A stretch of DNA of 64,000 nt from Hallella colorans (GCF_003096815.1 NZ_QENY01000007.1:1-64000); one strand, 5' to 3'; counted from the stretch's first letter, positions 45,699-55,757 are shown. Translations and numbers: made by a program. Notes: generated by a model from the sequence alone, not told the origin.

Positions 45699-47165
45699 AT
45701 GAAAATCGATTATAGTCAATTCTTAAACATGATACCCGAGGTCTCCTTGATGGCTATCTTGATTATTGTGTTTCTTGCGGATCTGTTCACGGCGGTAAAA
45801 CCGGGTGAGCAGAAAAAACGCCAAGGGTTCAACCCTTTGGTTATCGTTCTTTTCCTTGCCCATATCTTGACCAACATCATGCCCACGGTCGAGACATCCA
45901 CTTTTGGTGGCATGTATGTCACTAATCCAAGTATAAGTATCATCAAATCCATTCTCGCTTTTGGAACGCTCATCGTGATTATCCAGGCGCATGAGTGGCT
46001 AAACCGTCCTGACACTCATTTCAAGGAGGGTGAATTTTACGCTTTGGTGGTTTCCACCTTGTTGGGAATGAACATGATGGTGAGTGCCAATCACTTCTTG
46101 TTGTTCTTTCTTGGCCTTGAGTTGGCATCTGTGCCTATGGCTTGTCTTGTGGCATTCGACAAATATCGCCATCACTCTGCCGAGGCAGGTGCCAAGTTTA
46201 TTCTCACCGCTGTATTCTCGTCAGGCGTGATGCTCTATGGAATCAGCTTCCTCTATGGAGCGGCTGGTACACTATATTTTGACGATATGGTGGCTCATCT
46301 CTCTGCCACCCCGATTGTCATCATTGGCATGGTATTCTTCTTTAGTGGCCTCGGTTTCAAGATTTCGTTGGTTCCTTTCCACTTCTGGACGGCCGACAGT
46401 TATCAGGGTGCTCCCACTGTCGTAACGGGATACCTAAGCGTTGTGTCCAAAGGCGCGGCTGCTTTTGCGTTGTGTGCCATTTTGATGAAGGTGTTTGCGC
46501 CGATGGTGGCTTATTGGCAATACATGCTTATGGTTGTGGTTGTACTTTCCATCACCATTGCCAACCTCTTTGCCATTCACCAGAAAGATCTTAAGCGATT
46601 TATGGCTTTCAGTTCCATTTCCCAGGCTGGTTATATCATGCTGGCAGTGGTGGGTAACTCGGCTATGGGAGTCACGGCGTTGAGCTATTACGTGCTCATC
46701 TATGTGGTGGCCAACCTTGCGGTATTCGGTATTATTTCCACGGTAGAAGAGCATAATGATGGCGTCGTCAACATGGATTCGTATAACGGTTTTTATCAAA
46801 CCAATCCACGTCTTTCGTTCATCATGACATTGGCTCTTTTCTCTTTGGGTGGCATCCCTCCATTTGCTGGTATGTTCTCCAAGTTTTTCGCATTCATGGC
46901 TGCCGTGCAAGGTGCTCAACTGGATAACACCCTTGGCGCAACCATCTATGTAGTAGTATTCATAGCTTTAATTAACACGGTGATAAGCTTGTATTACTAC
47001 CTGCTCATAGTCAAGGCCATGTATATCAAGCACAATGACAATCCATTGCCTACATTTCGTAGTCATGTCAATACTCGTTTGGCGTTGGCCATCTGCGTGC
47101 TTGGCATCGTAGCCTTTGGCGTTTGTAGCTATGTATATAATTGGATTTACGCTGCAGCGGTGTAA
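45699..47165 (+). CDS. nuoN: Complex I antiporter-like subunit NuoN
   Basis: 488 residues. [59 protein letters not shown] and [19 protein letters not shown] identify it. Last gene of the operon; a strong terminator lies 74 nt beyond. Confidence 0.97.
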   Translation: MKIDYSQFLNMIPEVSLMAILIIVFLADLFTAVKPGEQKKRQGFNPLVIVLFLAHILTNIMPTVETSTFGGMYVTNPSISIIKSILAFGTLIVIIQAHEWLNRPDTHFKEGEFYALVVSTLLGMNMMVSANHFLLFFLGLELASVPMACLVAFDKYRHHSAEAGAKFILTAVFSSGVMLYGISFLYGAAGTLYFDDMVAHLSATPIVIIGMVFFFSGLGFKISLVPFHFWTADSYQGAPTVVTGYLSVVSKGAAAFALCAILMKVFAPMVAYWQYMLMVVVVLSITIANLFAIHQKDLKRFMAFSSISQAGYIMLAVVGNSAMGVTALSYYVLIYVVANLAVFGIISTVEEHNDGVVNMDSYNGFYQTNPRLSFIMTLALFSLGGIPPFAGMFSKFFAFMAAVQGAQLDNTLGATIYVVVFIALINTVISLYYYLLIVKAMYIKHNDNPLPTFRSHVNTRLALAICVLGIVAFGVCSYVYNWIYAAAV

Positions 47166-47196
47166 AAGGATATGGAGTGAGTATATAGATTGGCGT

Positions 47197-47225
47197 GAAT
47201 AGCATTCATTTTAGTAGTGCTATTC
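47197..47225 (+). repeat. Small hairpin after nuoN
   Basis: GAATAGCA pairs with TGCTATTC around a 13-nt loop. It may protect the transcript 3' end or act with the next hairpin. Confidence 0.5.
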
Positions 47226-47238
47226 AATAGCTATATTT

Positions 47239-47287
47239 CAACACATTCTGCCATGTTTATGTCAAGCAAACAAGGCAGAATGTGTTG
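47239..47287 (+). terminator. Terminator of the nuo operon
   Basis: Perfect 14-bp stem (CAACACATTCTGCC and complement) around a 21-nt loop, followed by TTTTGTTG. Confidence 0.85.
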
Positions 47288-47692
47288 TTTTGTTGATGTA
47301 TATTGAATGTTAACTTTTCCCATCCTTTTTGGTTGTAGAAAAGTTGTTATTCAGCAATAGTGGTATTTATTGCTTATGGAAAAGGTAAAATTGAGAATGC
47401 AAACAAATCTTTACAGGCAATATTTTCTGAAACTAAGTGTTTTTTCTTTGCTAATGAGCAAATTAACATGTAATTTCATCATTGCATGAATGTACGATGT
47501 TTTGATGGAGCGTGATAAATATCGACCTTATGGTTTGCTTCTTGGTCATACTTAGCTGTATGATATGGGCGTTTTGCATAGGGTGTTGCATGTAGGATAT
47601 TAATCTCTGTTGATATGTTGACAGTATTTCTCAATGGGTGTCACAATTATAATGTAAAGTATTTGACAGGCTGATCCTATGTTATGCAGCGT
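47288..47692. other. Intergenic region, nothing recognised
   Basis: About 400 nt of AT-rich DNA between convergent nuoN and the gldB-like gene. No frame, repeat or RNA recognised. Confidence 0.5.
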
Positions 47693-48508
47693 TCATGACT
47701 TCATATCCATGTTGCTATAATCATCGCTTTGTAAAAGCTCTGTGACAGTAGTGGTAGGATGGGCGGACATATACCTGTCCACGGCATCTACATAATCAGT
47801 GCTAAACATCCGCTTTTGCATAGCCTTGTTTACCACCCACATTACTTTTCCCATGTGCAAATCTTTCTCAAGTTGAGTGCGTGAATCATAGTTTTGCATG
47901 GGATATAGGCTTAGCAGGTAGAACGTTGCGCAGTCGGGTACGATGTAGTTTCGGCCCATAGTGCGCAGTTGTTCATTGGAATAGTTGTATCGCTGATAGA
48001 TGGGGTATTTGGCCCCCATGTATTTATCCAGCGATATGCCTATAGTTTTTTCGCCCACGACAATACTTTGATCCAAAGCTCCAATCTGTGCGTATACGCG
48101 TGGAATGGGCATGTTAGGCAGCCATTCTTTAAGTTGTGAGAATGTTTGCTCAAGCTGTTTGTTTATGTCGTCCATGTTGGCATATTCCGAACTGGCATCG
48201 CTGATGATGGTTTGCAGCGTGGAATCTTGATAAAAACGTAAGAATTTCTCATTGATGGCGTGGTCGCTCACCTCGCCAATCTGCAGCATTTTTTCTACCA
48301 ACGTTCGAGTCTCAATGGGATATTCGGTGTTCATTTGTTGAAGTGCGGAGAAGTCTCCGGTAGTGAGATAACGACTTTGCAACCTGTCATATCGCTCTAC
48401 TTTGATATGCCTGGCATCGTCTTTATCTATGCTTTGTTTCAGCTTCAACTCACAAGCGGAAAAAAAAAGCGATATGACTACAATTATATAATATATCCTA
48501 TGTCCCAA
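47693..48508 (-). CDS. gldB: GldB-like lipoprotein
   Basis: 271 residues. Lipobox FFSAC (Cys19). The body matches the GldB family: PRVYAQIGALDQSIVVGEKTIGISLDKYMGAKYPIYQRY, then YIVPDCATFYLLSLYP. GldB is a lipoprotein needed for gliding and type IX secretion in Flavobacterium; homologues are kept in non-gliding Bacteroidales, where the role is unclear. Family assignment is by recall of the conserved central block. Confidence 0.8.
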   Translation of the reverse strand: MGHRIYYIIVVISLFFSACELKLKQSIDKDDARHIKVERYDRLQSRYLTTGDFSALQQMNTEYPIETRTLVEKMLQIGEVSDHAINEKFLRFYQDSTLQTIISDASSEYANMDDINKQLEQTFSQLKEWLPNMPIPRVYAQIGALDQSIVVGEKTIGISLDKYMGAKYPIYQRYNYSNEQLRTMGRNYIVPDCATFYLLSLYPMQNYDSRTQLEKDLHMGKVMWVVNKAMQKRMFSTDYVDAVDRYMSAHPTTTVTELLQSDDYSNMDMKS

Positions 48509-48531
48509 TCTTTAATTGCCTATTTTGTATG

Positions 48532-48539
48532 CAAAAATA
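48532..48539 (-). promoter_or_regulatory. Possible -7 box for the gldB-like gene
   Basis: TATTTTTG on the minus strand, 24 nt before the ATG. A loose but fitting TAnnTTTG in AT-rich DNA. Confidence 0.4.
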
Positions 48540-48546
48540 ATAAATA

Positions 48547-49320
48547 AGTCACTATCATGCAAATAAAAAGCTAAAAAAGTTAATATAATCACAAAAAATA
48601 TTTATTTCTTTTTATTGAAAAGGGTTTTTGTATTCCAAAAAGTCAATGAGGTTTTAAGATCTTTTGATTATCATTTCGGGTATTTCACATATGATGAAGT
48701 CATGTAACAGATTGTTGAACAATTGTTCAAGGCTTCACATTCGAGTGGTTTCTGTATTGTTTTGAGCTGTCATGCCTTTGCATTTGAAAATGAGTTTGTG
48801 CCCCTGCGCATATACATATGTCGACAACAAACGGTGGATTTCGATGGAAAATTTTACACAAGATTATAGCTTCGCAACGCTCTTTTTTACACGTTAAGGC
48901 AACAAAAGATGTATGGCCATGGGGACGTTGTGCTCTGTGTGGACCATAGGTTGAGGCTTGGGTGCCATGTGTGGATGGAATGGCCACCTGACTACGATGT
49001 TGGTCGACGTGGTATATCGCACGCAGCGCACTATGGCACATGGCCCCGTGAAAGCTATTGTAGAGGTGAAAGAGATGCTAACCTAAAAGGGAAAATTACA
49101 TGATATTGCTACGGCCTGTTGGCAGGAGGATATGCTATCACGTGGCATATACCAGCCTGAACGAAAAATTCGGCTATTATTTGACTCGTGCAGGGGGGCA
49201 AATTTTTAAATATTGGAAATGTAAGAAGACTTATCTCGTGGTGATTATTCATGGCGTGCAATCAGTCAGTCTGATGAGCAACATCTTCCAAGATATGAAG
49301 TTGGCATTCGTTTAAAAACA
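48547..49320. other. Gene-poor region with a possible decayed reading frame
   Basis: No intact gene. From 48967 one frame stays codon-like to about 49330 but is broken by TAA at 49084, 49207 and 49222 (see separate entry). The rest shows nothing. Confidence 0.4.
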
Positions 49321-49330
49321 TTAAAACTTC
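48967..49330 (+). pseudogene. Possible remnant of an unidentified gene
   Basis: A single frame reads plausible protein in three blocks (MCGWNGHLTTMLVDVVYRTQ..., HDIATACWQEDMLSRGIYQP..., EDLSRGDYSWRAISQSDEQH...) separated by in-frame TAA codons. No family recognised and no start with a promoter. It could be chance. Confidence 0.25.
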
Positions 49331-49935
49331 GTATGGTGGGTCGTGTCTTCGGCAATGGCATAAGTCAACACGAAGTCATTGTTAAGTTCATAGTGCACTT
49401 TGATAGTTTTGGGTTGCTTCAAGTTTTCTACATAGACCGAGCCATTGGATTGGACGTCAAAAGGTTTAAGCCGCATATCAAAATACTGAAGGTCCTCGCC
49501 TACGCAAACTTTAAATACTGTTTCTTTGGCGCACCAGTTGACAAGGCGCGCTTGTAGGGTAGGCATGTTTTCATCTGTGCGTATGAAACGAGAGGTCACC
49601 CTGTTCACCCTATCCGAGAAATATTCAATATCCACGCCCACAATGCTATGGCGAGACAAAACAATGGCAGCCCAGCCCTTGGTGTGGCTAATGCTGATCT
49701 CGGCATTTTGCAGAACAGGACGCCCCGTATGGTCGTGCTTGATGAGTTCAAGAGGGCTTCCCGTGGCATGGTGAAGTAGGGCGTATATGGTGAGGATTTC
49801 TTTACGTCTTGTATTGGAGTGTATGCTCGTGATGTCAAGGTTTGGTGGCATGGGCAAATCCGTCACTAACTCTGTCATTTTCCAAATGCACAGTCTGACG
49901 TCGTTTTTCAGTTTTTCATCTCTATACAGTGGCAT
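49321..49935 (-). CDS. 4'-phosphopantetheinyl transferase (Sfp superfamily)
   Basis: 204 residues. It attaches phosphopantetheine from CoA to carrier proteins. Motifs: SISHTKGWAAIVLS (P2-like region), VGVDIEYFSDRV (metal-binding GVDIE) and NWCAKETVFKV (W-x-x-KE-x-x-K). Whether it serves fatty acid ACP or another carrier is unknown. It is the last gene of a leftward unit after gldE, 9 nt downstream. Confidence 0.9.
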   Translation of the reverse strand: MPLYRDEKLKNDVRLCIWKMTELVTDLPMPPNLDITSIHSNTRRKEILTIYALLHHATGSPLELIKHDHTGRPVLQNAEISISHTKGWAAIVLSRHSIVGVDIEYFSDRVNRVTSRFIRTDENMPTLQARLVNWCAKETVFKVCVGEDLQYFDMRLKPFDVQSNGSVYVENLKQPKTIKVHYELNNDFVLTYAIAEDTTHHTKF

Positions 49936-49944
49936 CTCGGTGTC

Positions 49945-51252
49945 TTATGACAATGTGACTTTGACTCGACTGATACGACGTCCCTCTACATTCATCACCT
50001 CAAATTTGTATCTTTTGTACTCTATCGTCTCGTGGACACTCAGGAAGTCTCCTTTCAATTCTAACAGCAAACCGGCCAAGGTGTCGGCATCGCCCTCCAC
50101 ATCGGCAAATTCGTCCTCTTCTATTTGCACTATCCTGCAAAAGTCTGTCAGAAGTGTTTTTCCCTCAAACAAATAGGTGTTATAGCTCAGTTTGGAGTAT
50201 GAATTGTCGTCCTCGTCATACTCATCGTTTATTTCGCCCACGATTTCTTCGAGTATGTCCTCGAGCGTAACCAATCCACTCGTACCACCAAACTCGTCGA
50301 CAACGATGGCTATGTGTACCTTGTTGTCTTGAAATTCGTGCAACAAGTCGTCTATTTTCTTGGTCTCTGGCACAAAATAGGGAGGCCGCATCAGACTTTG
50401 CCAGCGAAACGTAGGAGCCTTGGAGAGATGTGGCAACAAGTCTTTAATGTATAGCACGCCGCGTATATTGTCATCATTATCTTGGTATACGGGTATGCGA
50501 CTGTAGTTGTTATCAATAATACATTTGAGTACGTCGCCGTAACTGCTGCGTATGTCTATGGCCACGATGTCTTGTCTGCTGGTCATAATTTCTTTAGCCG
50601 TCTCATCGCCAAAACGAATAATTCCGCGCAGCATGCTCTGCTCGTCCTTAATGTCTTCCTTGTCGGTTAGATCCAACGCTTGCTGCAAATCGTCCACGCT
50701 TAGTTGCCTGTTCTCTTTGGGGACCGCTTTTTCGGCGAGCGCGCCACTTTTGATGAGTATGGTGCCCAATGTCCAAAATATTTTCCTAAGCGCCATAATG
50801 CCTTTCACAGTGGTGCGGCAAAAGGCCAACGGCGATTGTCGGGAGTAGACCTTGGGCATGATTTCGCCAAAAAGGAGAAGCAGGAATGTGAGCAGTACCG
50901 TGATGCAAATAAATTCCAACCACGCCTCTCTGAACTCTATGAGTGTGGCAAAAATGTAATTGCACAACATGATAATCGTGACGTTTACAAAGTTGTTGGT
51001 GATGAGAATAGTGGCCAACGTGCGCTCAGAATCATCACGCAGCATCTGTATGTTAGCGTCTTTTTCGTTTTTGTCAGGGTTCAAATCTTCCAAATCTTGT
51101 GGCGAAAGGCTGAAGAAAGCAATTTCAGAGCCACTGGCAAAACCTGACAATACAAGTAGCGCGACGGCCAATACGGCCGCTACAACTACCCCTGTGGTTA
51201 TAGGATGAAAAACTGCTAAGTCGCTGAATTGGTATAAAAAAGACGTGTCCAA
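49945..51252 (-). CDS. gldE: GldE-like DUF21/CBS/CorC-HlyC membrane protein
   Basis: 435 residues. Four hydrophobic segments in the first 190 residues (DUF21: LLVLSGFASGSEIAFFSLSPQDLE, ILITNNFVNVTIIMLCNYIF), then a CBS pair (about 205-330: MTSRQDIVAIDIRSSYGDVLKCI, NIRGVLYIKDLLP, FVPETKKIDDLLHEFQDNKVHIAIVVDEFGGTSGLVTLEDILEEIVGEI) and a C-terminal CorC/HlyC transporter-associated domain. The ssb-gldE order is conserved in Bacteroidetes. CorC-type proteins affect divalent cation export; GldE suppresses gldB mutations in Flavobacterium, which fits a functional link with the nearby gldB-like gene. Confidence 0.9.
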   Translation of the reverse strand: MDTSFLYQFSDLAVFHPITTGVVVAAVLAVALLVLSGFASGSEIAFFSLSPQDLEDLNPDKNEKDANIQMLRDDSERTLATILITNNFVNVTIIMLCNYIFATLIEFREAWLEFICITVLLTFLLLLFGEIMPKVYSRQSPLAFCRTTVKGIMALRKIFWTLGTILIKSGALAEKAVPKENRQLSVDDLQQALDLTDKEDIKDEQSMLRGIIRFGDETAKEIMTSRQDIVAIDIRSSYGDVLKCIIDNNYSRIPVYQDNDDNIRGVLYIKDLLPHLSKAPTFRWQSLMRPPYFVPETKKIDDLLHEFQDNKVHIAIVVDEFGGTSGLVTLEDILEEIVGEINDEYDEDDNSYSKLSYNTYLFEGKTLLTDFCRIVQIEEDEFADVEGDADTLAGLLLELKGDFLSVHETIEYKRYKFEVMNVEGRRISRVKVTLS

Positions 51253-51265
51253 GAGTTTCTAAAAG

Positions 51266-51685
51266 TTAGAAAGGGAGTTTGTCGTACTGCTCCTCAGTGT
51301 CGTTAGCAACGGTGTCGGAATCCTTCGTCTCGATCGAGTTATCCCTGTTGGTACGAGGCTTGGGCGTGAGCATCTCCATGTTTTCTACAACAATTTCGGT
51401 GACATAGTGTCGTTTTCCCTGCTTGTCATCGTACGTATTGTAGCGCAATCGGCCTTCCACATAGAGCTTGTCGCCTTTGTGCACGTATTGTTCCACTATC
51501 TTGGCCAATTGTTTATAGAATAAAAGATTGTGCCAATCGGTTCTATCTGGTACTTGAGTGCCATTTTTTAGCGTGTATCCGCGTTCAGAAGTAGCTAATG
51601 CCACCTTAGCGACGGCTTGGTCGGCATCGTAATAATGCACGTCTGGCTCTTTGCCCACATTGCCAATCAGCATCACTTTATTCAT
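51266..51685 (-). CDS. ssb: Single-stranded DNA-binding protein
   Basis: 139 residues. OB fold MNKVMLIGNVGKEPDVHYY...VAKVALATSERG, DWHNLLFYKQLAKIVEQYVHKGDKLYVEGRLRYNTY, then an acidic tail ending EEQYDKLPF, the partner-binding SSB tip. 13 nt before gldE. Confidence 0.96.
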   Translation of the reverse strand: MNKVMLIGNVGKEPDVHYYDADQAVAKVALATSERGYTLKNGTQVPDRTDWHNLLFYKQLAKIVEQYVHKGDKLYVEGRLRYNTYDDKQGKRHYVTEIVVENMEMLTPKPRTNRDNSIETKDSDTVANDTEEQYDKLPF

Positions 51686-51748
51686 GAGTGTATATCTTTA
51701 ATGGTGAAACGTTTGTCATTGCATGCTCGCCGAGTTATCGTTGTACGG

Positions 51749-52300
51749 TTATTTCCACATGCCTAAATATTTGAAATGGAAGTTTTTTCCTTTGGCTGAT
51801 GGAAACTGACTTCGGTTGTCTACACGGTCATGCAGGTGCTCCACAATACGGTTGTAGCAGTCTTGGCCTGACGTGGCTTTACATCGCACCACGAATTTTG
51901 TATCGCGATATTCATGTTTGCCAGTAGATGGAATCATTACCACGCGCTTAAAATCAAGTGCCCCTTCATACCAGCCCTCACGTGTTTGGGTCAACAGAAA
52001 CAATGAGTTGTCCGACTGTCCGCGTCGGTCTTGGCCTATATTTGGTGTTTGCGAGCGCAACCCTTTTTTCTGTTTAAAATCAAGCATGGTATCGGCCACG
52101 GTCTTAATGATGATGAAATATACGTGTGCCCGAACCTTGTAGCGTTTTGGAAAAAAAACGTCGCTGGCTGCGTAGTCTCTAATGTCTGCCTCCATCTCGG
52201 GCGTAACATTAATGTCTTGAATGCTTCTTAAAAAATCTATGGCTTCATCTACATGAGATACAAGCGTCTCATTATCAAAATATCTTAAGTATAAATTCAT
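51749..52300 (-). CDS. Conserved hypothetical protein downstream of tRNA genes
   Basis: 183 residues from MNLYLRYFDNETLV. The open frame runs back to 52462 through two tRNA genes, which is not credible, so ATG 52300 is used. Acidic, soluble, with a conserved-looking N-terminal half (VDEAIDFLRSIQDINVTPEMEADIRDYAASDVFFPKRYKVRAHVYFIIIKT). I recall close relatives in Bacteroides of unknown role. It starts 28 nt past a tRNA-Gly and shows no promoter of its own. Confidence 0.75.
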   Translation of the reverse strand: MNLYLRYFDNETLVSHVDEAIDFLRSIQDINVTPEMEADIRDYAASDVFFPKRYKVRAHVYFIIIKTVADTMLDFKQKKGLRSQTPNIGQDRRGQSDNSLFLLTQTREGWYEGALDFKRVVMIPSTGKHEYRDTKFVVRCKATSGQDCYNRIVEHLHDRVDNRSQFPSAKGKNFHFKYLGMWK

Positions 52301-52328
52301 GAATGATGATGTTTCTCGTATAAAAAAG

Positions 52329-52401
<73 letters not shown>

Positions 52402-52421
52402 ACATGAAACAATGATACAAG

Positions 52422-52505
52422 TGAAGAGGAGGAGACTCGAACTCCCACGACCCAATTGTCACTACCCCCTCAAAGTAGCGCGTCTACCAATTCCGCCACC
52501 TCTCC
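52422..52505 (-). tRNA. tRNA-Leu (GAG)
   Basis: 84-nt class II tRNA: GGAGAGG acceptor, GGCGGAATTGGTAGACGC D arm, anticodon GAG, long variable arm, T arm AGTTCGAGT. Decodes CUC/CUU. Confidence 0.95.
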
Positions 52506-52532
52506 AACATGTATGCGTCTTAAATAAAACTG

Positions 52533-52614
52533 TGCCCAGAACAGGACTCGAACCTGCACGTCGTAAAACACACGCACCTGAAACGTGCGCGTCTACCAAT
52601 TCCGCCACCTGGGC
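52533..52614 (-). tRNA. tRNA-Leu (CAG)
   Basis: 82-nt class II tRNA: GCCCAGG acceptor, anticodon CAG in CGTTTCAGGTGCG, long variable arm, GGTTCGAGTCC T arm. Confidence 0.95.
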
Positions 52615-52659
52615 AAATAGAAACCCACAGGCTTCTCCTTGGCTTTATTTAAAACAAAG

Positions 52660-52732
<73 letters not shown>

Positions 52733-52771
52733 ATAACACTCTGTAACGAGGCATTTCGCTAAATGCGGTTG

Positions 52772-52779
52772 CAAAGATA
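52772..52779 (-). promoter_or_regulatory. -7 promoter box for the tRNA operon
   Basis: TATCTTTG on the minus strand, 40 nt before the first tRNA. Confidence 0.65.
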
Positions 52780-52961
52780 CAACTTTTTTCCGACCTTACA
52801 AATATTTTGTCTCATTTTTTCTCTTATTTTTTCTATCATGTCTATTGACTTTGATTTTTTTGCCATCAATGTGTTTTATTGTGCTCGCATGACATGGTAT
52901 GATGACTAAGATACATTATATAATAAGGTGGGCATTTTAAGTTATGCTTTGTGTGGTTCGC

Positions 52962-53008
52962 AAAAAATATAGGTGACAATTCGCCCATATATGCGATTTG
53001 TCACCTAT
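52962..53008 (-). terminator. Terminator of ppdK
   Basis: A 16-bp stem (ATAGGTGACAATTCGC, one mismatch) with an 8-nt loop, followed on the minus strand by a run of six T. A smaller TCGGC/GCCGA hairpin lies nearer the stop. Confidence 0.88.
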
Positions 53009-53036
53009 GTCATGTCGGCTCATATTGCCGAGAGCT

Positions 53037-55757
53037 TTATTCCTCCACTGCTGCCTGCGCCGCCGCGAGTCTGGCTATCGGCACCCTGAATGGGGAGCAG
53101 CTCACGTAGTTGAGACCTACACGGTGGCAGAATTTCACAGACGAAGGCTCGCCGCCATGCTCTCCGCATATACCGCATTTGAGATTTTTGCGTACGGAGC
53201 GTCCTTTGTCTACCGCCATCTTCACCAATTGTCCCACGCCATTTTGGTCGAGCACTTGGAATGGGTCCACGTCCAAAATCTTCTTTTCCAGATACGAGGG
53301 CAAGAAGCTGGCAATGTCGTCACGACTATAGCCGAAGGTCATCTGCGTAAGGTCGTTGGTGCCAAAGCTGAAGTACTCGGCTTTCTCCGCTATCTTGTTG
53401 GCCGTGAGAGCGGCGCGCGGCACCTCTATCATCGTTCCCACCTTGAAAGGTATCTCCACATCCTCCTCGGCAAAGAGTTTCTTGGCGGTCTCTCGTATCA
53501 CGCGCTCTTGCGCGTCAAGTTCGTTGACGATACCCACCAATGGTACCATGATCTCCGGATGTGGGTCGTGTCCCTCTTTTTTCAGCTGCACGGCAGCGCC
53601 GAGGATGGCGCGTGTCTGCATGGCCGTAATCTCGGGGAAAGTGTTGCCCAGGCGGCAGCCGCGCAGTCCGAGCATGGGGTTTTGCTCGCTCAGAGACTGC
53701 ACGCGGCTCTGTATCTTCTTCACGCTCACGTTCATCTCCTTGGCCATAGCCTCTTGGCCTTCCAAATCGTGGGGTATGAACTCGTGCAAGGGTGGGTCGA
53801 GCAATCGGATGTTCACCGGCTGTCCGTCCATACACTTCAATATTCCGTAGAAATCTTGTTTTTGATAGGGCAGCAGTTTTTCGAGGGCTCGTTTACGGCC
53901 TTCGGTCGTATCGGCCAAAATCATCTCGCGCATGGCCTTTATTTTCACGTTCTCGAAAAACATGTGCTCGGTGCGGCAAAGCCCGATGCCCACGGCTCCA
54001 AACGTTCTTGCCACCTCTGCGTCGTGTGGCGTGTCAGCGTTGGTGCGTACTTCCAGTTTGGTGTATTTGTTGCAGAGGTTCATCAGCTCGGCGAAATCGC
54101 CGGTTATTTCGGCCGGCTGCGTGTCCACCTTTCCAAAGTACACCTCGCCTGTTGAACCATTGAGCGAGATGTAGTCGCCCTCTCTGAGCACTGTGCCGTC
54201 TATCTCCACCGTGCGCGCCTTGTAGTCCACATTGATGGCGCCGGCGCCGCTTACGCAGCATTTTCCCATGCCTCGGGCCACCACGGCGGCGTGAGATGTC
54301 ATACCGCCGCGCGCTGTCAAGATGCCCTCCGCGGCCGTCATGCCAGCCAGATCCTCGGGCGAAGTCTCTATTCTTACCATCACCACGCTGTGCCCATCGG
54401 CATGCCAAGCCTCGGCGTCATCAGCAAAAAACACTATCTGCCCGCAAGCTGCGCCCGGCGAGGCGGGCAAGCCGCGAGTTAGCACACGAGCTTGAGCCTG
54501 GGCCTCCTTGTTAAACACGGGGTGCAATAGTTCGTCTAATTTGCCAGCCTCGCAACGTTTCAGAGCAGTCTTCTCATCTATCTCGCCATCACGCAATAGG
54601 TCCATGGCTATTTTGATCATGGCTGTACCAGTGCGCTTACCATTACGAGTTTGCAAAAACCACAGCTTGCCTTCCTGAACAGTAAATTCCATGTCTTGCA
54701 TGTCGTGGTAGTGCTTCTCCAGCTTGTGCTGTATATCGTTCAGTTGTGCGTATATCTCGGGCATGGCCTCTTCCATCGAGGGAAATTTCTGGGCACGTAC
54801 GCTCTCGTCAATATTTTGCTGCATGGCCCATCTCTGCGAGCCTTCTTTGGTGATCTGTTGTGGTGTGCGAATGCCGGCCACCACGTCTTCGCCCTGTGCG
54901 TTCACAAGATACTCACCATTAAAACGGTTCTCGCCCGTGGCGGCATCACGACTGAAACACACACCCGTGGCCGATGTGTTGCCCATGTTTCCAAACACCA
55001 TAGCCATCACCGTCACGGCCGTTCCCCACTCTTGTGGTATGCCTTCCATCTTGCGATAGAGTATGGCACGGTCGTTCATCCAGCTGTCAAACACCGCGCA
55101 GATGGCGCCCCATAGTTGCTCCATTGGGTCGGTGGGGAAGTCTTTGCCCGTTTGGTCCTTGATGGCTTTCTTAAAGCGTGCCACCAATGTTTTCAGCTCG
55201 TCAACGTTCATCTCGTTGTCAAGTCTGATGCCACGTTCGGCTTTCACTTCTTGGATAATGGCCTCAAATGGGTCTATGTCTTCTTTGTTCACTGGTTTCA
55301 TGTTCAATACCACGTCGCCGTACATTTGCACAAAGCGGCGGTAACTGTCGTAGGCGAAGCGTTCGTTGCCTGTCTTTTTGGCCAATCCTTCCACCACTTC
55401 GTCGTTTAAGCCGAGGTTCAAGATGGTGTCCATCATGCCCGGCATCGATGCCCTTGCGCCCGAGCGCACGCTCAGCAACAGGGGGTTGTTGGCATCGCCA
55501 AACTTGAGTCCCATGAGCTCCTCGGTGTGTCTCACGCCATTTATCACGCCATCTTTGAGCAGGGCGACCACTTTCTCTTGCCCCTTTTCGAAATATTCAT
55601 TGCATACCTCTGTCGTAATGGTGAAACCCGGAGGCACCGGAACGCCAATCAGGTTCATCTCAGCCAAGTTGGCGCCCTTGCCACCCAACAGGTTTCTCAT
55701 GTCAGCTTTGCCCTCGGCTTTTCCGTTGCCGAAGCTATAAACTCTTTTATTGTTCAT
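53037..55757 (-). CDS. ppdK: Pyruvate, phosphate dikinase
   Basis: 906 residues, normal for PPDK. It interconverts pyruvate + ATP + Pi and PEP + AMP + PPi. Order: ATP-grasp N-terminal domain (KRVYSFGNGKAEGK, NLLGGKGANLAEM), central swivelling phosphohistidine domain (GGMTSHAAVVARGMGKCCVSG), and C-terminal TIM-barrel PEP domain with catalytic Cys (KCGICGEHGGEPSSV). In anaerobic Bacteroidales it allows PPi-linked glycolysis or PEP formation. Single gene with its own promoter and terminator. Confidence 0.97.
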   Translation of the reverse strand: MNNKRVYSFGNGKAEGKADMRNLLGGKGANLAEMNLIGVPVPPGFTITTEVCNEYFEKGQEKVVALLKDGVINGVRHTEELMGLKFGDANNPLLLSVRSGARASMPGMMDTILNLGLNDEVVEGLAKKTGNERFAYDSYRRFVQMYGDVVLNMKPVNKEDIDPFEAIIQEVKAERGIRLDNEMNVDELKTLVARFKKAIKDQTGKDFPTDPMEQLWGAICAVFDSWMNDRAILYRKMEGIPQEWGTAVTVMAMVFGNMGNTSATGVCFSRDAATGENRFNGEYLVNAQGEDVVAGIRTPQQITKEGSQRWAMQQNIDESVRAQKFPSMEEAMPEIYAQLNDIQHKLEKHYHDMQDMEFTVQEGKLWFLQTRNGKRTGTAMIKIAMDLLRDGEIDEKTALKRCEAGKLDELLHPVFNKEAQAQARVLTRGLPASPGAACGQIVFFADDAEAWHADGHSVVMVRIETSPEDLAGMTAAEGILTARGGMTSHAAVVARGMGKCCVSGAGAINVDYKARTVEIDGTVLREGDYISLNGSTGEVYFGKVDTQPAEITGDFAELMNLCNKYTKLEVRTNADTPHDAEVARTFGAVGIGLCRTEHMFFENVKIKAMREMILADTTEGRKRALEKLLPYQKQDFYGILKCMDGQPVNIRLLDPPLHEFIPHDLEGQEAMAKEMNVSVKKIQSRVQSLSEQNPMLGLRGCRLGNTFPEITAMQTRAILGAAVQLKKEGHDPHPEIMVPLVGIVNELDAQERVIRETAKKLFAEEDVEIPFKVGTMIEVPRAALTANKIAEKAEYFSFGTNDLTQMTFGYSRDDIASFLPSYLEKKILDVDPFQVLDQNGVGQLVKMAVDKGRSVRKNLKCGICGEHGGEPSSVKFCHRVGLNYVSCSPFRVPIARLAAAQAAVEE

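Noticed and set aside
52998..54155. 385-codon plus-strand frame opposite ppdK
   Set aside because: Composition rich in His/Leu/Arg typical of antisense translation; it also crosses the ppdK terminator.
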